NCBI RefSeq assembly: GCF_001046635.1
Contig: NZ_KQ130455.1
Coordinates: 375,103 to 439,102, forward strand
Source: Novosphingobium barchaimii LL02
Lineage (GTDB): Bacteria > Pseudomonadota > Alphaproteobacteria > Sphingomonadales > Sphingomonadaceae
Direction: 5' to 3'
Length of the DNA stretch: 64,000 nt
Shown: piece after piece, positions 34,201-43,859 of the stretch
How the letters are laid out: each line of letters starts with the position of its first letter
Position numbering within the stretch: position 1 is the stretch's first letter
Translations under genes and position numbers: made by a program
The notes under the pieces: generated by a model
What the model was told of the DNA's origin: nothing
Databases searched by the model: none
Seen by the model: only the letters and a program-made list of their open reading frames with translations

Positions 34201-34408
34201 GATTGCTGGATTCGAGCCATCCCGCCCGGCGGGAGGTAGTCCGGGCAGCACGGACGATGTCGCTGGCCGACAATGCGCGGGCTCAGAAACTGTCAGAACG
34301 CATGTTGTGCCAACAGATGTCAGCACAGGTCGAACCGATGCCTTGACCATACTGCTGTGGGACACGCATGCTACTGGCTAATGGCGATCGCAAGCCTATG
34401 GTGCGCAC

Positions 34409-35023
34409 ATGTTTTTCCTCTATGCGCTCACGCTGACCTCGACGCTTCAGCACCCCGATACCGCAAATGCCGATCCTGCGGGAGTATCCGAAGCCGACGC
34501 CATAAATTGCCGTCTTGACGTGCCCGGCTATATGCCGTTCGCCATGGCGATCAATGGTGAGGAAAAGCTCGCGCAAAAGCGCCGCTGGAAACGGGTTGTC
34601 TCGCGCAACGCGCTCATGAACGAATATGAACTGCCGCAACCGATCACGGTCGCCGGCACGTACAGCACGCGCCGGATCGCCTTCACCAGCGACGCGATCC
34701 TCGCAATCCTCGACCTTCCCGACCCGGCGACGGTGGCGCGTGCCGAGCAGGTCGACAACGCCATGTCCGCCGATCCGATGATCGACGCGCTCCTCGCGAC
34801 CGACAAGACCCGAGCGCAGGCGGAAGGCGCCGTCCCGTTCCACAAGTTCCTGGGCGAGCGCATCGTGAAGGACGTCACCGAGCCGGCGGAGAAGGACGAA
34901 AGCTACGGCAGCCATATGGTCGTCGCGCGCACGATCTCCAACGCCACGACGCATCCGGGGAAGACCTTCTACGGCTGCAGTTACCGGTTCGAGATGCTCG
35001 ACAAGGATGGGGCGCCGCTTTGA
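34409..35023 (+). CDS. Hypothetical exported protein
   Basis: 204 residues. A short hydrophobic N-terminus (FFLYALTLTST) may be an export signal. The mature part is alpha/beta without a known domain; a segment GKTFYGCSYRFEMLDKDG closes it. It overlaps the next gene by TTGA, so both are made together. Likely an envelope or periplasmic protein whose role cannot be read from sequence. Confidence 0.6.
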   Translation: MFFLYALTLTSTLQHPDTANADPAGVSEADAINCRLDVPGYMPFAMAINGEEKLAQKRRWKRVVSRNALMNEYELPQPITVAGTYSTRRIAFTSDAILAILDLPDPATVARAEQVDNAMSADPMIDALLATDKTRAQAEGAVPFHKFLGERIVKDVTEPAEKDESYGSHMVVARTISNATTHPGKTFYGCSYRFEMLDKDGAPL

Positions 35024-36438
35024 GTCTGCTGGGGCACCGCATTGCCGCCGCCTGCCTGATGGCGATAGTACCGTCAGCTGCGGTCGCACAGGAGTCCGGG
35101 CTGGACAGTTTCATCGGCACCTTATCGATCGAGCGGGGCGAGGTCATCTTCACGCGCTGCGATCTGGGCAGTTCGCGCTACCTGCTGCGCGACGCGGTCG
35201 GCGCGCAGGCCGTGGCGAGCTACAAAAAGAACGGCCAGCCCGCCTATGCAGACGTAGTAGCCAGCTATAGCGAGGAAGGTGGTCGCAACGTCCTGACGGT
35301 TGACGATTTCGCCGCCTTCGAGCCCGGCAAAAGCTGCCACCTGCTGGACGCGCTGGATGAGCTCGACCGGCCTGGGGCGCCCAAACTGAAAAACGCGCCC
35401 GCCCACCAGCGTATCGCAGGGAGCACCGCCACGCCGGGCTCGCTGGTCGGCCATTATTACCTCATGGGCGTGATGGAGACCGGGTCGGAGCTCCTGCTGC
35501 GGCCGGACGGGTTGTTCAACTGGTCGCTGAGCTATGGCGCCGTGGATCAGGATGCTCAGGGGGCGTGGCACGTGGAGCACGATAAAGTCGTGCTCGTCAC
35601 GTCCGTCCCGAGCGTTCAAAAACCGCTCTTCTCCTATCTTTCGACCGGGCCGTGGACGGTGGAGGCGGAGCAGGAACGCGGCAAGCGCCAGCGCGGCGCG
35701 ATCGAGGCGGTTGTTCGCGCGCGATGCCCGATCTTTCCCGAGCCACAGATCATGGCGACGTCAGTGACGCTTGACGAAGCCACCGCAGCTTCCGTTAGCC
35801 GGGAACGTGCCGCCACAGCGTTGGATGCGGCGATCGCCGCGAGATCCACCGCCGAAATGCTCGCCGCGCGCCTGATGTTGGCCCCTGTGGCGGTGGGTAC
35901 GGAACGGCCCGGCCCGGAGCGCGTGCGGCAGGCCATGTCGGACTTTCTGGAGGCCCGCAACGTAGCGCTTGAGGCCGCACACGATGCCGGCCTGGCGGAA
36001 CCCGCACTTGCCGATCCGGTGCTGCCCGCGGCGTGCATGATGCCGCCGGAAGAGCCGGCCGCGGACCATCCCTCCGTATCGCCCTCCGGGCTGGGTATCC
36101 GAATCCTCGACCCGGAGTCTGAGTACCCGGCACGCGGCATCACCGTGGCGCTGCGGTTTGCCGACGGCACCGAGGAACAGCTGGTGACCGACGGGGCGGG
36201 CCTCGCGCTCACCTCGGGAACCGCGACCGCGAGCGCGGTCGGCGCGACGATGCACGCCAAGGCATCGGCAGTTGCCGGGATGGTCAGCTTTGCGCCCGTG
36301 CGAAGCGGGATCGTCCGCATTGGCATAGACATGCGACAGTTGGCCGCGCAACCGTTCGAAACGCTGCACCTACGCATCGTCGGAGAAGCGCTGGTCCCGG
36401 ACGGCGCCGAGATGGGGCGTTACGAGCGGCAGCCGTAA
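35020..36438 (+). CDS. Hypothetical exported protein
   Basis: 472 residues from TTG 35020, overlapping the upstream TGA. Signal peptide 1-23 (HRIAAACLMAIVPSAAVAQE). The N-terminal half is mostly beta (GHYYLMGVMETGSELLLRPD, GLFNWSLSYGAVDQDAQGAW), typical of a lipocalin- or avidin-like sheet, then a helical Ala-rich part and a beta C-terminal domain. No family recognised. It works presumably with the coupled upstream protein. Confidence 0.65.
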   Translation: MSLLGHRIAAACLMAIVPSAAVAQESGLDSFIGTLSIERGEVIFTRCDLGSSRYLLRDAVGAQAVASYKKNGQPAYADVVASYSEEGGRNVLTVDDFAAFEPGKSCHLLDALDELDRPGAPKLKNAPAHQRIAGSTATPGSLVGHYYLMGVMETGSELLLRPDGLFNWSLSYGAVDQDAQGAWHVEHDKVVLVTSVPSVQKPLFSYLSTGPWTVEAEQERGKRQRGAIEAVVRARCPIFPEPQIMATSVTLDEATAASVSRERAATALDAAIAARSTAEMLAARLMLAPVAVGTERPGPERVRQAMSDFLEARNVALEAAHDAGLAEPALADPVLPAACMMPPEEPAADHPSVSPSGLGIRILDPESEYPARGITVALRFADGTEEQLVTDGAGLALTSGTATASAVGATMHAKASAVAGMVSFAPVRSGIVRIGIDMRQLAAQPFETLHLRIVGEALVPDGAEMGRYERQP

Positions 36439-36477
36439 GAGTTGCCGACTGGTCGCTCCCAATACGCCAGCTTGACC

Positions 36478-37065
36478 CTAGATCTCAAGGTCTGCTGCAT
36501 AAACCGATCTCAGCCAGCCAGGCAGACGCGGCGCCGCGAAAACCAATCGCCCGTTCGCGAATGTCAGGCAATGACTTGGCGGATGGTTAAGGCTCGAATT
36601 GTCAAAAACCATGCCGCGATCCGCTTTAAGGACCGCTGCTCGGATGAGGGGGGCGCCGCGTACATAACGAGCACGAATCTTTCCCTCGGGTACGATATGT
36701 CCACCCTCCTCGACCCGTGCGCCGACACGCGCGACAGAGAGATCTGGGGTATCGACGCCGACGTGCATCACGATGACGGTGAAACCTTTAGTGCGCGCTT
36801 CGTGAATGAGTTCAAGCTTGGAGGGATGCGAGAAGACGGTCTCGGTCACGAAATCCCGACCCTGAGCGAGATAGTCGGTTCTACGCGAAGAAGCGATGTT
36901 GGCCGCTTCGTATGATGCAGCGGGGGACGGATCACGCAGTTCGTCGCGCTGGATGATGTCGGCGTTGATGAAAGTCCCTGCGAAACTCGACGCGATGCGG
37001 GTGTCGTAGAGGGTGGACTTGCCGGCACCATTCGGCCCGGCAAGCACGATCATCGTCGGCTTCAT
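36478..37065 (-). CDS. Zeta-toxin-like ATPase
   Basis: 195 residues. P-loop GPNGAGKS at 10-17, followed by FINADIIQRDE, the Zeta/UNAG-kinase pattern with an acidic pair after the first strand. The next motif FVTETVFSHPSKLELI fits the same fold. Zeta toxins phosphorylate UDP-sugar precursors of the cell wall. It is shorter than classical Zeta, like many chromosomal members. ATGA overlap with the upstream antitoxin-like gene. Confidence 0.85.
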   Translation of the reverse strand: MKPTMIVLAGPNGAGKSTLYDTRIASSFAGTFINADIIQRDELRDPSPAASYEAANIASSRRTDYLAQGRDFVTETVFSHPSKLELIHEARTKGFTVIVMHVGVDTPDLSVARVGARVEEGGHIVPEGKIRARYVRGAPLIRAAVLKADRGMVFDNSSLNHPPSHCLTFANGRLVFAAPRLPGWLRSVYAADLEI

Positions 37066-37418
37066 GCGTTACGGGTAAGCGTCTCACGCACGAGATTACC
37101 GGCCGCATCGAGACCGACACCCAGTCCAAGCTGTCGCCGTCGGGCAAAGAAGGCATCCTCGTCTGACCCCGATCGCTCCATTTTCTCGACAAAACTGTCG
37201 AGCCAGACGTCCTTCTCTTCGTCAGTGAGGTCCGTTGTCTCGATGGCGCCTCCGAGCGCAGCAGTGATGCGGGCATGATCAAAATTGCCGGATTTCTCGA
37301 TAGCGCGGCCGATGCGTACCCAATGGGCGATCTGGCCGGCGATCGAGCGGCTCTGCAGCTCAGATTCACGACGTACGACTTTCATGATGTCGTCACCAAG
37401 CTTGATGGATTGTGCCAT
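37062..37418 (-). CDS. ParD-like antitoxin
   Basis: 118 residues. Residues 1-45 (SIKLGDDIMKVVRRESELQS then RSIAGQIAHWVRIGRAIEKS) are a ribbon-helix-helix of the ParD-like antitoxin family; the acidic C-terminal part would bind the toxin. GGAG lies 9 bases upstream of the ATG (read on the minus strand). Translationally coupled to the Zeta-like gene. The pairing of a ParD-like RHH with a Zeta-type kinase differs from the classical epsilon-zeta pair. Confidence 0.85.
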   Translation of the reverse strand: MAQSIKLGDDIMKVVRRESELQSRSIAGQIAHWVRIGRAIEKSGNFDHARITAALGGAIETTDLTDEEKDVWLDSFVEKMERSGSDEDAFFARRRQLGLGVGLDAAGNLVRETLTRNA

Positions 37419-37808
37419 GGATCACCTCCAACGCATGAGGTAGCATTTTGCCACCTCGGTTTCAAGCGCATCTTTGGATGCTCCGCCTGAGCTGGTCACT
37501 AACAGGCCATAGCGGACGTCCTCGCTAAGCACCACACACCGATAATGATTGACTGGCAATCATTAGGAAGCCGCACCCTGCCTGCGAACGCAAATGTCGA
37601 CCGGTCGGTCAGCAACTCAAGACCGAAATGCGTCGTTCGCCGATTGGGCCTCCAACGGCAGTTTCGGCCTAGACCTGCCGTTCGGCAAGTCGCGAGAAAA
37701 CGACTGGAATGTCCCACGACGCGGCGTTCCGCTTCCGGCGACACGACCTAGGTTGAGACGTTCACGCCAACTGAGCGGAGGTCCCCTTCCGACGAAAGCG
37801 GCCATCGC
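37419..37808. other. Intergenic stretch without a clear gene
   Basis: Lies between the toxin-antitoxin pair and the IS element. Open frames on both strands look random. It contains the upstream region of the antitoxin gene; RHH antitoxins usually bind short repeats there, but none stands out. Confidence 0.35.
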
Positions 37809-37825
37809 CCTAGGTCTGTCTGCAT

Positions 37826-38583
37826 TCAGCGTATCCAGATCATGGCACATGCAAGATGGACGATGCCCATGAAGGCGGCGATGGTTTTCTCGCATCGCAG
37901 GGCGATCCTGCGGAAGCGTTTGGGTTTGTTGAAGAAGCATTCGACTTGATGGCGCTCCTTGTAGAGCTTTCAACCGATGGGCGGTACACCTGCGCGGCTG
38001 GGGTTGGCCTTGATGTGCGCGGTTGCACCGAGGTCATTGGCGATGAAAGCGCGTAGCGGATCGGCGTCATAGGCGGCATCGGCGATGACATGGTCGACGC
38101 CCTGCAAACCGGACAGGAGCGCCTCGGCCGGTGGGCAATCGCCATATCGCCCCGGTGTTGGATGGATTCGCAGCGGCAGGCCGATCGCATCGACGGCTGC
38201 GTGCAGTTTGGCCGTCAACCCGCCGCGCGAACGACCGATGGCGGCAGCTTCAGCCCCCCCTTTGCGCCCGTCGCGTCGGCGTCGACCTTCGAGATCGTGC
38301 TGTCGATCAGCACATTTTCAAAGTCCGGCGTGTCGGCCATGACAGGGAAAAGATTCTCGAATACACAGTTGCGGGACCAGCGCCGGAAGCGCGCATGGAC
38401 CGCCGTCCACTTGCCGAACACTTTCGGCAAATCGCGCCAATGTGCCGCATTGCCCGCCATCCACAGGATCGCGTCGACAAATAGTCGGTTGCCCACGCCG
38501 CTCCGGCCAGGTGTCCCTACCCGCCCAGGAAGATGGCCCTCAATCCGCTTCCACTGCTCGTCCGTCAAAATTCGTCTGCTCAA
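37826..38583 (-). pseudogene. IS5-family (IS427-like) transposase, nonsense mutation
   Basis: First frame 38583-38215: DEQWKRIEGHLPGRVGTPGR, WRDLPKVFGKWTAVHARFRR, then the DDE start VLIDSTISKVDAD. The second frame, one base back, continues with AAAIGRSRGGLTAKLHAAVD and VIADAAYDADPL. The join lies at an AAAGGGGGGGC run, so a -1 ribosomal frameshift is probable. At 37970-37972 the second frame meets TGA where relatives have Trp (PPIDWKLYKERHQVECFFNK). Readable transposase continues after it to the natural end at 37826. The last catalytic Glu (HQVECFFNK) is beyond the stop, so this copy is inactive. Confidence 0.85.
38254..38263 (-). promoter_or_regulatory. Slippery site for -1 frameshift
   Basis: On the coding (minus) strand the run AAAGGGGGGG joins the two transposase frames. 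Codons AAG GGG GGG can slip back by one to AAA GGG GGG, which yields the second frame. Homopolymer slippage of this kind is known for IS elements with split transposase frames. Confidence 0.6.
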
Positions 38584-38658
38584 CGATCGCCTCCTTCGAC
38601 GACCTTGAACAAGAACTCCTCAGCAAAAGGAATCCTCTGAATGCAGACAACGCCTAGG

Positions 38659-38967
38659 TGGTTCACCTCACGCGATGAGTTGAAGTAGCGAAATGGGTTG
38701 GCAGGCTGGCGGGGACGAGACATGCCGCAACGCTGTCGACCTGCGATTAACGGTCGGTGCATTTGATCCGACAACTCCGCCCTATACGCCCGCGCTGCCT
38801 TGACACGTCGCACGCCGTTCAGCCATACGACCGCAAAAAAATGCAATGAGCCCCTGTCATTCTGTATTGGTTTTGCCAATTGCATCGGGGCATAAAATCG
38901 TTTGATCCGGACTGTTGGCCCGGGCCGGACCACGCGAACGACCGTTCGTTCAGGGGGAGGATATAGA
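38659..38967. other. Upstream region of receptor gene
   Basis: No gene. It holds the promoter region of the following TonB-dependent receptor. No obvious operator was found. Confidence 0.4.
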
Positions 38968-41460
38968 ATGACCAGTTTTATTGGCGCGACCAAGCGCGAC
39001 CACGCAATCAGACGCACGCTCAAGGGGGCCGTGTCGGGCGCCGTGCTCGCTCTCGTCCTTGGCGGTTCGGCTTACGCACAGACGGCGGTTCAGGGCACCG
39101 ATGAGCCGCAGGGCGGTATCACCGACATCGTCGTGACCGCGCAGAAGCGCGCGCAGAACATGCAGGATGTGCCGGTCGCGATCAGCGCGCTGTCGAGCGA
39201 CCAGCTGACCGCCAACCGCATTACCGTGGCAAGCGACCTTTCCGCCGTCGTCCCCAACCTGACCGTGCGGACGCAGGTCGGCGGTAGCTCGCTGCCCGTT
39301 TATTCGATGCGCGGCCTGGTCGCACTGGGTTCGGCGCAGGGCGCTGATCGCGGCATCGCCGTCTATATCGACGGCGTCTATCTGGGCGCGGCCGTGGGCT
39401 CGCAGTTCGAGTTGGCCGAGATCGAGCGGATCGAGGTGCTGCGCGGGCCGCAGGGCACGCTGTTCGGCCGCAACTCGACCGGCGGTGCCATCCACTATAT
39501 CACGCCCGAACCGCCTGCCGATTTTGGCGTGCGCGTAACCGGGACGGTTGGCAATTACGACCAGCGCCGCTTCGTCGGCCGGGTCAACACCGGCCAGTTC
39601 GGCCCGTTCAGCGCGACGCTGAGCTACACCCATAGCGAGCGCGAGGGTGACATCCGCAACCTGGGCGGTGGCACCGTATGGGATCTGACCGGCGCGAACG
39701 GCGGCAAGGCCGCCAAGTTCACCTCGCCCGATCGTCTGGGCGGGTCGAACACCGATGCCTTCCGCGCGGCGCTCAAGATGGACGTCAACGACGACCTCAC
39801 CCTGCTCTATCGCTTCGACTATACCGACAGCCGCTATACCGCGCCCGCACTCGGCCTCACCTATGTGACGCCGATCGTGCGCGCCATCTTCGCCGCGCAG
39901 GCCAACCAGGCGCTGCTGACCCCGATCACCGACAAGCGACCCGACGCGGTCAACAATGCCGCGACGGTGCCGTCGCACAACAAGGCGTGGGGCCATTCGC
40001 TGACCGCGACCTACAAGGCCTCGTCGGAACTGTCGTTCAAGAATATCCTTGCCTATCGCAAGCTGACGATTTCGGCGCCGCTCGCTGACATTTCCGGCGG
40101 TGGCGGCATCTTCAACACCGGTGCGCCGATCTTCAGCCAGCTCGCACCCGTGGGCTTCTCCGCCGCACTAGGCGCATCGACCGTGGGCGCGCCGATCATC
40201 GGCACGATCGCGTCGGCCGAAGGGCAGGACAAGCAGTGGAGCGATGAGTTCCAGGCCAATCTCGACACCGATTTCGTCACGGTGACGGCAGGCGGCCTCT
40301 ATTACAGCCAGACGCCATCGCGCGGCAACTGGGGCGAGGAAACCGGCCTTGGCCGACTGCGTTCGGGTGCCTTCCGCGTCTATCCCGGCTATGCTGTCCC
40401 CTATGCCGGGCAGCTGGCGGGCACCGGCGGACGCATCACCACGGTCAAGATCCGCTCCTACGCCTTCTTCGCGCAGGGTGAGTTCCACCTGACCCCGCAG
40501 CTCGATCTCGTCGGCGGCCTGCGCTACACCAACGACCGCAAGGACGGCACCGACAATACCGCGCTCAGCGGCACGTCGGCGCTGGTGACGACGATCCGCT
40601 ATCGCGACAGCCGCATCACCTACAATCTCGGCGCCAACTACAAGATCAACAATGACGTGCTGGTCTATGGCAAATACAGCACCGGCTATATTTCCGGCGG
40701 CTCGCTGGGCGGTGTCGTTTACAACCCCGAAACCGCCAAGTCGTTGGAAGGCGGGATCAAGGCCGACTGGTTCGACCGCGTGCTGCGCACCAACCTCGCC
40801 GTTTTCTCGGTCAAATATGGCAATCTGCAATTCCCGACCAACGGCACGGCGCTGGGCCTCAGCTCGGCGCTGACCTCGCTGCTGACCAATGCCGGCGAAG
40901 CGCGGGCCAATGGCTTCGAGCTGGAAACGATCCTGGCGCCGGTACACGGGCTGACGCTGTCGGCGGGCGCAGGCTTCACCGACTTCAAATATACCTCGCT
41001 GCGGCCGCTGGTCACGCTGGGGCAGGCCGACTTCCTGGTCCAGTACCGCCCCAAATGGACGCTCAATGCGGCGGCCCAATATGTCACAGAGCCGGTGGCC
41101 GGCGACGCGCGCCTTAACATGCGCCTCGACGCCAATTACCGGTCGCGCTCCAGCGGCCTCGGCGGCGTACCCGCGACCTTCTCGGTGCCGACCGGCACGC
41201 CCGCACTGACCCCGTCACAGATCGCTGCGGAACAGGCGGTCTACAAGGCGGCAGCCGTCATTCCGGCCTACTGGCTGGTCAACGGCCGCATCGCGCTGGA
41301 AGGCTTCAAGCTCGGCGGGTCCAAGGTCACCGCCGCGCTGTGGGGAAAGAACCTCTTCAATTATCGCGGCCTCAATTTCGTGGGCAGCAACACCTTCGTG
41401 ATCGCCGCCGACTATGAGCGGGCCCGCACCTACGGCATCGACCTCACCGTCGATTTCTAA
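38968..41460 (+). CDS. TonB-dependent receptor
   Basis: 830 residues from ATG 38968, preceded by GGGGGAGGA. Signal peptide 1-39 (GAVLALVLGGSAYAQ). TonB-box-like DIVVTAQKRAQNMQDVPV, plug with IEVLRGPQGTLFGRNSTGGA, a barrel with YSTGYISGGSLGG, and C-terminal YGIDLTVDF. No catabolic gene directly follows; two terminators close it. Substrate not inferable. The receptor is of the organic-substrate type frequent in sphingomonads. Confidence 0.92.
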   Translation: MTSFIGATKRDHAIRRTLKGAVSGAVLALVLGGSAYAQTAVQGTDEPQGGITDIVVTAQKRAQNMQDVPVAISALSSDQLTANRITVASDLSAVVPNLTVRTQVGGSSLPVYSMRGLVALGSAQGADRGIAVYIDGVYLGAAVGSQFELAEIERIEVLRGPQGTLFGRNSTGGAIHYITPEPPADFGVRVTGTVGNYDQRRFVGRVNTGQFGPFSATLSYTHSEREGDIRNLGGGTVWDLTGANGGKAAKFTSPDRLGGSNTDAFRAALKMDVNDDLTLLYRFDYTDSRYTAPALGLTYVTPIVRAIFAAQANQALLTPITDKRPDAVNNAATVPSHNKAWGHSLTATYKASSELSFKNILAYRKLTISAPLADISGGGGIFNTGAPIFSQLAPVGFSAALGASTVGAPIIGTIASAEGQDKQWSDEFQANLDTDFVTVTAGGLYYSQTPSRGNWGEETGLGRLRSGAFRVYPGYAVPYAGQLAGTGGRITTVKIRSYAFFAQGEFHLTPQLDLVGGLRYTNDRKDGTDNTALSGTSALVTTIRYRDSRITYNLGANYKINNDVLVYGKYSTGYISGGSLGGVVYNPETAKSLEGGIKADWFDRVLRTNLAVFSVKYGNLQFPTNGTALGLSSALTSLLTNAGEARANGFELETILAPVHGLTLSAGAGFTDFKYTSLRPLVTLGQADFLVQYRPKWTLNAAAQYVTEPVAGDARLNMRLDANYRSRSSGLGGVPATFSVPTGTPALTPSQIAAEQAVYKAAAVIPAYWLVNGRIALEGFKLGGSKVTAALWGKNLFNYRGLNFVGSNTFVIAADYERARTYGIDLTVDF

Positions 41461-41490
41461 AGCCTTCTGGCTTATACCGACGGCCTGAAA

Positions 41491-41526
41491 AGGGGCTGGG
41501 CGATACCTATCGCCCGGCCCTCTTTC
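41491..41526 (+). terminator. Terminator of the receptor gene
   Basis: Long stem with core GGGCGATA / TATCGCCC and a 2-base loop (41498-41515), extended outward by GGGGCT with GGCCCT (two wobble pairs), then a short T-rich tail TCTTT. It starts 30 bases after the stop. Confidence 0.7.
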
Positions 41527-41721
41527 CGTATGGGGGGTGGCGGATAGGCCATTGCGCCCGGCGTGGCGCGAACGGGCAGGCTCGCTGACCGAACGCCGGT
41601 AGGCACGGCCAAGACGTGATCGCGCGCCTGCCGGGAGGACGGGCATCAAGCCGGTATGATTCCACGGGACCAGACGCCACCCATCGTTCCCGGCAAGGGG
41701 ATGCCCATGACGCGCGCGCAT

Positions 41722-41759
41722 AAAAAAGGGCGGCCATCGCTCGATGGCCGCCCTTTTTT
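41722..41759. terminator. Bidirectional terminator
   Basis: Perfect 12-bp stem GGGCGGCCATCG / CGATGGCCGCCC with a 2-base loop, flanked by AAAAAA on the left and TTTTTT on the right, so it works for both strands. It separates the receptor gene and the minus-strand MFS remnant. Confidence 0.9.
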
Positions 41760-41780
41760 CCGTTGAGGCGATGGATGCTT

Positions 41781-42675
41781 TTAGAAACGCTCGCCTACGG
41801 ACGCCGCCATGGCGCGGCGCCGTTCGGGCGTTTCGTGCCGCAGTCGCGCCGCCGCGAGCAACAGCAGTACGAAGGCGATCGGGATGCACACCATCAGCGC
41901 ATAGATGCCGGTCGCGAGCGATCCGGTTATCGTGCTGATCTTGCCGGTCCAGTACGGCCCCAGTCCCGCTGCCGTCAGCATCATGATGAGTGAGAAGATC
42001 GCCGCAGCCGCGCCGCGCATCCGCTCGATCACCAGATCCTGCACCAGTGCGACATAAGCCCCAGCCCAGGACATGGCGAAGAGAAGATGAAGACGGCATA
42101 GAACAGCACATAGGTGGACAGCGTTGTCGCGTGCATCATCGCGAGCAGAAGCGGGATTGGCACCAGCAGCACGATCATTGCGATCCAGATCGGCGCACGC
42201 TTGTCGCGCCGTTTCCACCTGTCGGCGACAAACCCACCGACGAACACGCTGGCGCCGGCGCCTACCACCGAAACGAGGCCGAGCGAAAGCCCAACGGTCG
42301 CCGCGTTGGTGCTCAGCGTGCGCATCGCATAGGGGATTGACCAGGTCATCACCGTGCCGGCAAAGCAGGTAATCGCGGCTCCCGAGAAGGTCGCATAAAT
42401 GAAGGTCTTGTCGCCGAAGGTGAGCCGGAAGAAGGCCGGATCGCGGTGATGCAGCACATGCGCCCAGGTCGCGACCGAATAGACGCTGAGCGCGATCCAC
42501 AGCGCATAGTGGCCGGTCAGGACGCTCAGCCCCGCCGCCACGACCACGATGCCTGCCGCCATCAGCAGGTTGAGCCACACCGCGCGGACGCCGCGTCCCG
42601 ATGGAGGTTGAGCAGGGTGAAAGGCGGCACCGAGGTCGATATCTCACGTACGATGATGGCCAAGGTCGGCCAGCG
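41781..42675 (-). pseudogene. MFS transporter remnant
   Basis: The C-terminal two thirds of a spinster-like MFS carrier are spread over several frames. Order on the minus strand: AIIVREISTSVPPFTLLNL, a shift near 42605, VWLNLLMAAGIVVVAAGLSV to MMHATTLSTYVLFYAVFIF, a second shift near 42075, then FAMSWAGAYVALVQDLVIER to LRHETPERRRAMAASVGERF. The N-terminal third, including the signature loop, is absent. It lies next to the receptor, which it may once have served. Confidence 0.8.
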
Positions 42676-42734
42676 GCTCGGCTAGCGGGAGACAACTGGG
42701 GCGGTGTTTGAGAGCAGGTCGCTGATCCGCATCA

Positions 42735-43859
42735 CTATGCTCCGCCGCCAAAGAGTCCGATGATGCTACTCGGCGTGTCCTCGCCAAAGAAGCGCTCGAG
42801 ATTGTCGGCCGAGGCCTGCGCCACAGTTTCCGCGCGCGGAAACAGGTCGCGCTCAAACGTAGCAAGCGCGGCCTCGACGTCTTGTGGACAGCGGACGATC
42901 GCCTCCGCTAGTCTTGCGCCGTCATCCATCGCAAGGTTGGCACCTTCACCGGCGAACGGCGACATGAGATGGGCGGCGTCTCCGATTAGCGTCACACCCT
43001 GCACACGGGGCCACGACATGCCGATCGGGAGTGCGAAGATAGGGCGGGGAACAGGATCAATATGGCTGTTGCGAATAAAGGCGGTCAGCGTCTTTGCCCA
43101 TCCATCGAACTCGTTCGCGATTTGTCCAAGCGCGGCCGCGACGTCGGCAAAATCAATAGTGCCGACCCAGTCCTCAGGCTTGTTGAGCGCGGCATATCCG
43201 CGGGCAGTCCCGTCTTGGTTCCGGTGGACCATGATCCCCTTGCCCGGCGCGAACGCCATCAGAGTTCCCCTCCCGATCGCGTCGATCGACGCTGCATTCG
43301 TCCCGGCGTCGAGCAGCGCAATTTCGATGAAGCAGGTGCCAGAGTAACTTGGCTTCGCAGAGGAGAGGAGCGGCCGAACCTTCGACCAGGCGCCATCAGC
43401 GCCGACTAGCAGATCGACCGTGGCTTTGGTCCCGTCGCTGAAGGCGATAGCGTGCCGTCCCTCGCCGAGGGGAGTCAGTGCAGTCGCTTTTCGATCCCAG
43501 CGGATCGCACCGCCGGGCAGCGATCCGATCAGCATCGTGCGAAGATCAGTGCGGTCAACTTCCGGTCGCGGCGAAGCCGGATCGCCCGGTTTGTCGAACA
43601 AGAGACTGCCGTCCGGTTCGACGATACGCTTGGCGTCCTCGCCGGGACGCACAAGGCGCAGAAAGGCGTCGTGCAGGCCTGCCGCCTTCAGCGCGCTCTG
43701 GCCGCTATGCTCGTGGATATCGAGCAGGCCGCCCTGCGTCCGTGCCAGGGCAGATGCCTCCCCCTCGAAGATTGTCGCCTTGATCCCGTGCTGATGGAGC
43801 ACGCGCGCGAGCGTCAAGCCGCCGAGGCCTGCGCCGATGATGCCGATTGTATGGTTCAC
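42735..43859 (-). CDS. FAD monooxygenase, TetX-like
   Basis: 374 residues. FAD-binding GAGLGG at 9-14 and, near the end, [20 protein letters not shown], the second FAD motif of class A flavin monooxygenases. Several segments resemble Tet(X): [20 protein letters not shown] near 44, [13 protein letters not shown] near 118, and a C-terminal helix. Length is close to Tet(X) (about 388). Tet(X) hydroxylates and inactivates tetracyclines, but most relatives have other or unknown substrates. The gene stands alone; its downstream neighbour is a broken MFS gene. Confidence 0.85.
   Translation of the reverse strand: MNHTIGIIGAGLGGLTLARVLHQHGIKATIFEGEASALARTQGGLLDIHEHSGQSALKAAGLHDAFLRLVRPGEDAKRIVEPDGSLLFDKPGDPASPRPEVDRTDLRTMLIGSLPGGAIRWDRKATALTPLGEGRHAIAFSDGTKATVDLLVGADGAWSKVRPLLSSAKPSYSGTCFIEIALLDAGTNAASIDAIGRGTLMAFAPGKGIMVHRNQDGTARGYAALNKPEDWVGTIDFADVAAALGQIANEFDGWAKTLTAFIRNSHIDPVPRPIFALPIGMSWPRVQGVTLIGDAAHLMSPFAGEGANLAMDDGARLAEAIVRCPQDVEAALATFERDLFPRAETVAQASADNLERFFGEDTPSSIIGLFGGGA

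Larger units (their letters stand above)
37809..38658 (-). mobile_element. IS5-family insertion sequence
   Basis: About 850 bp with inverted ends: CCTAGGTCTGTCTGCATTCA at 37809-37828 and its near-complement CTGAATGCAGACAACGCCTA at 38637-38656, differing by an indel and a base. Both ends stop at CCTAGG, which fits the CTAG-type target choice of the IS427 group. It carries one transposase in two frames on the minus strand. Confidence 0.8.
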
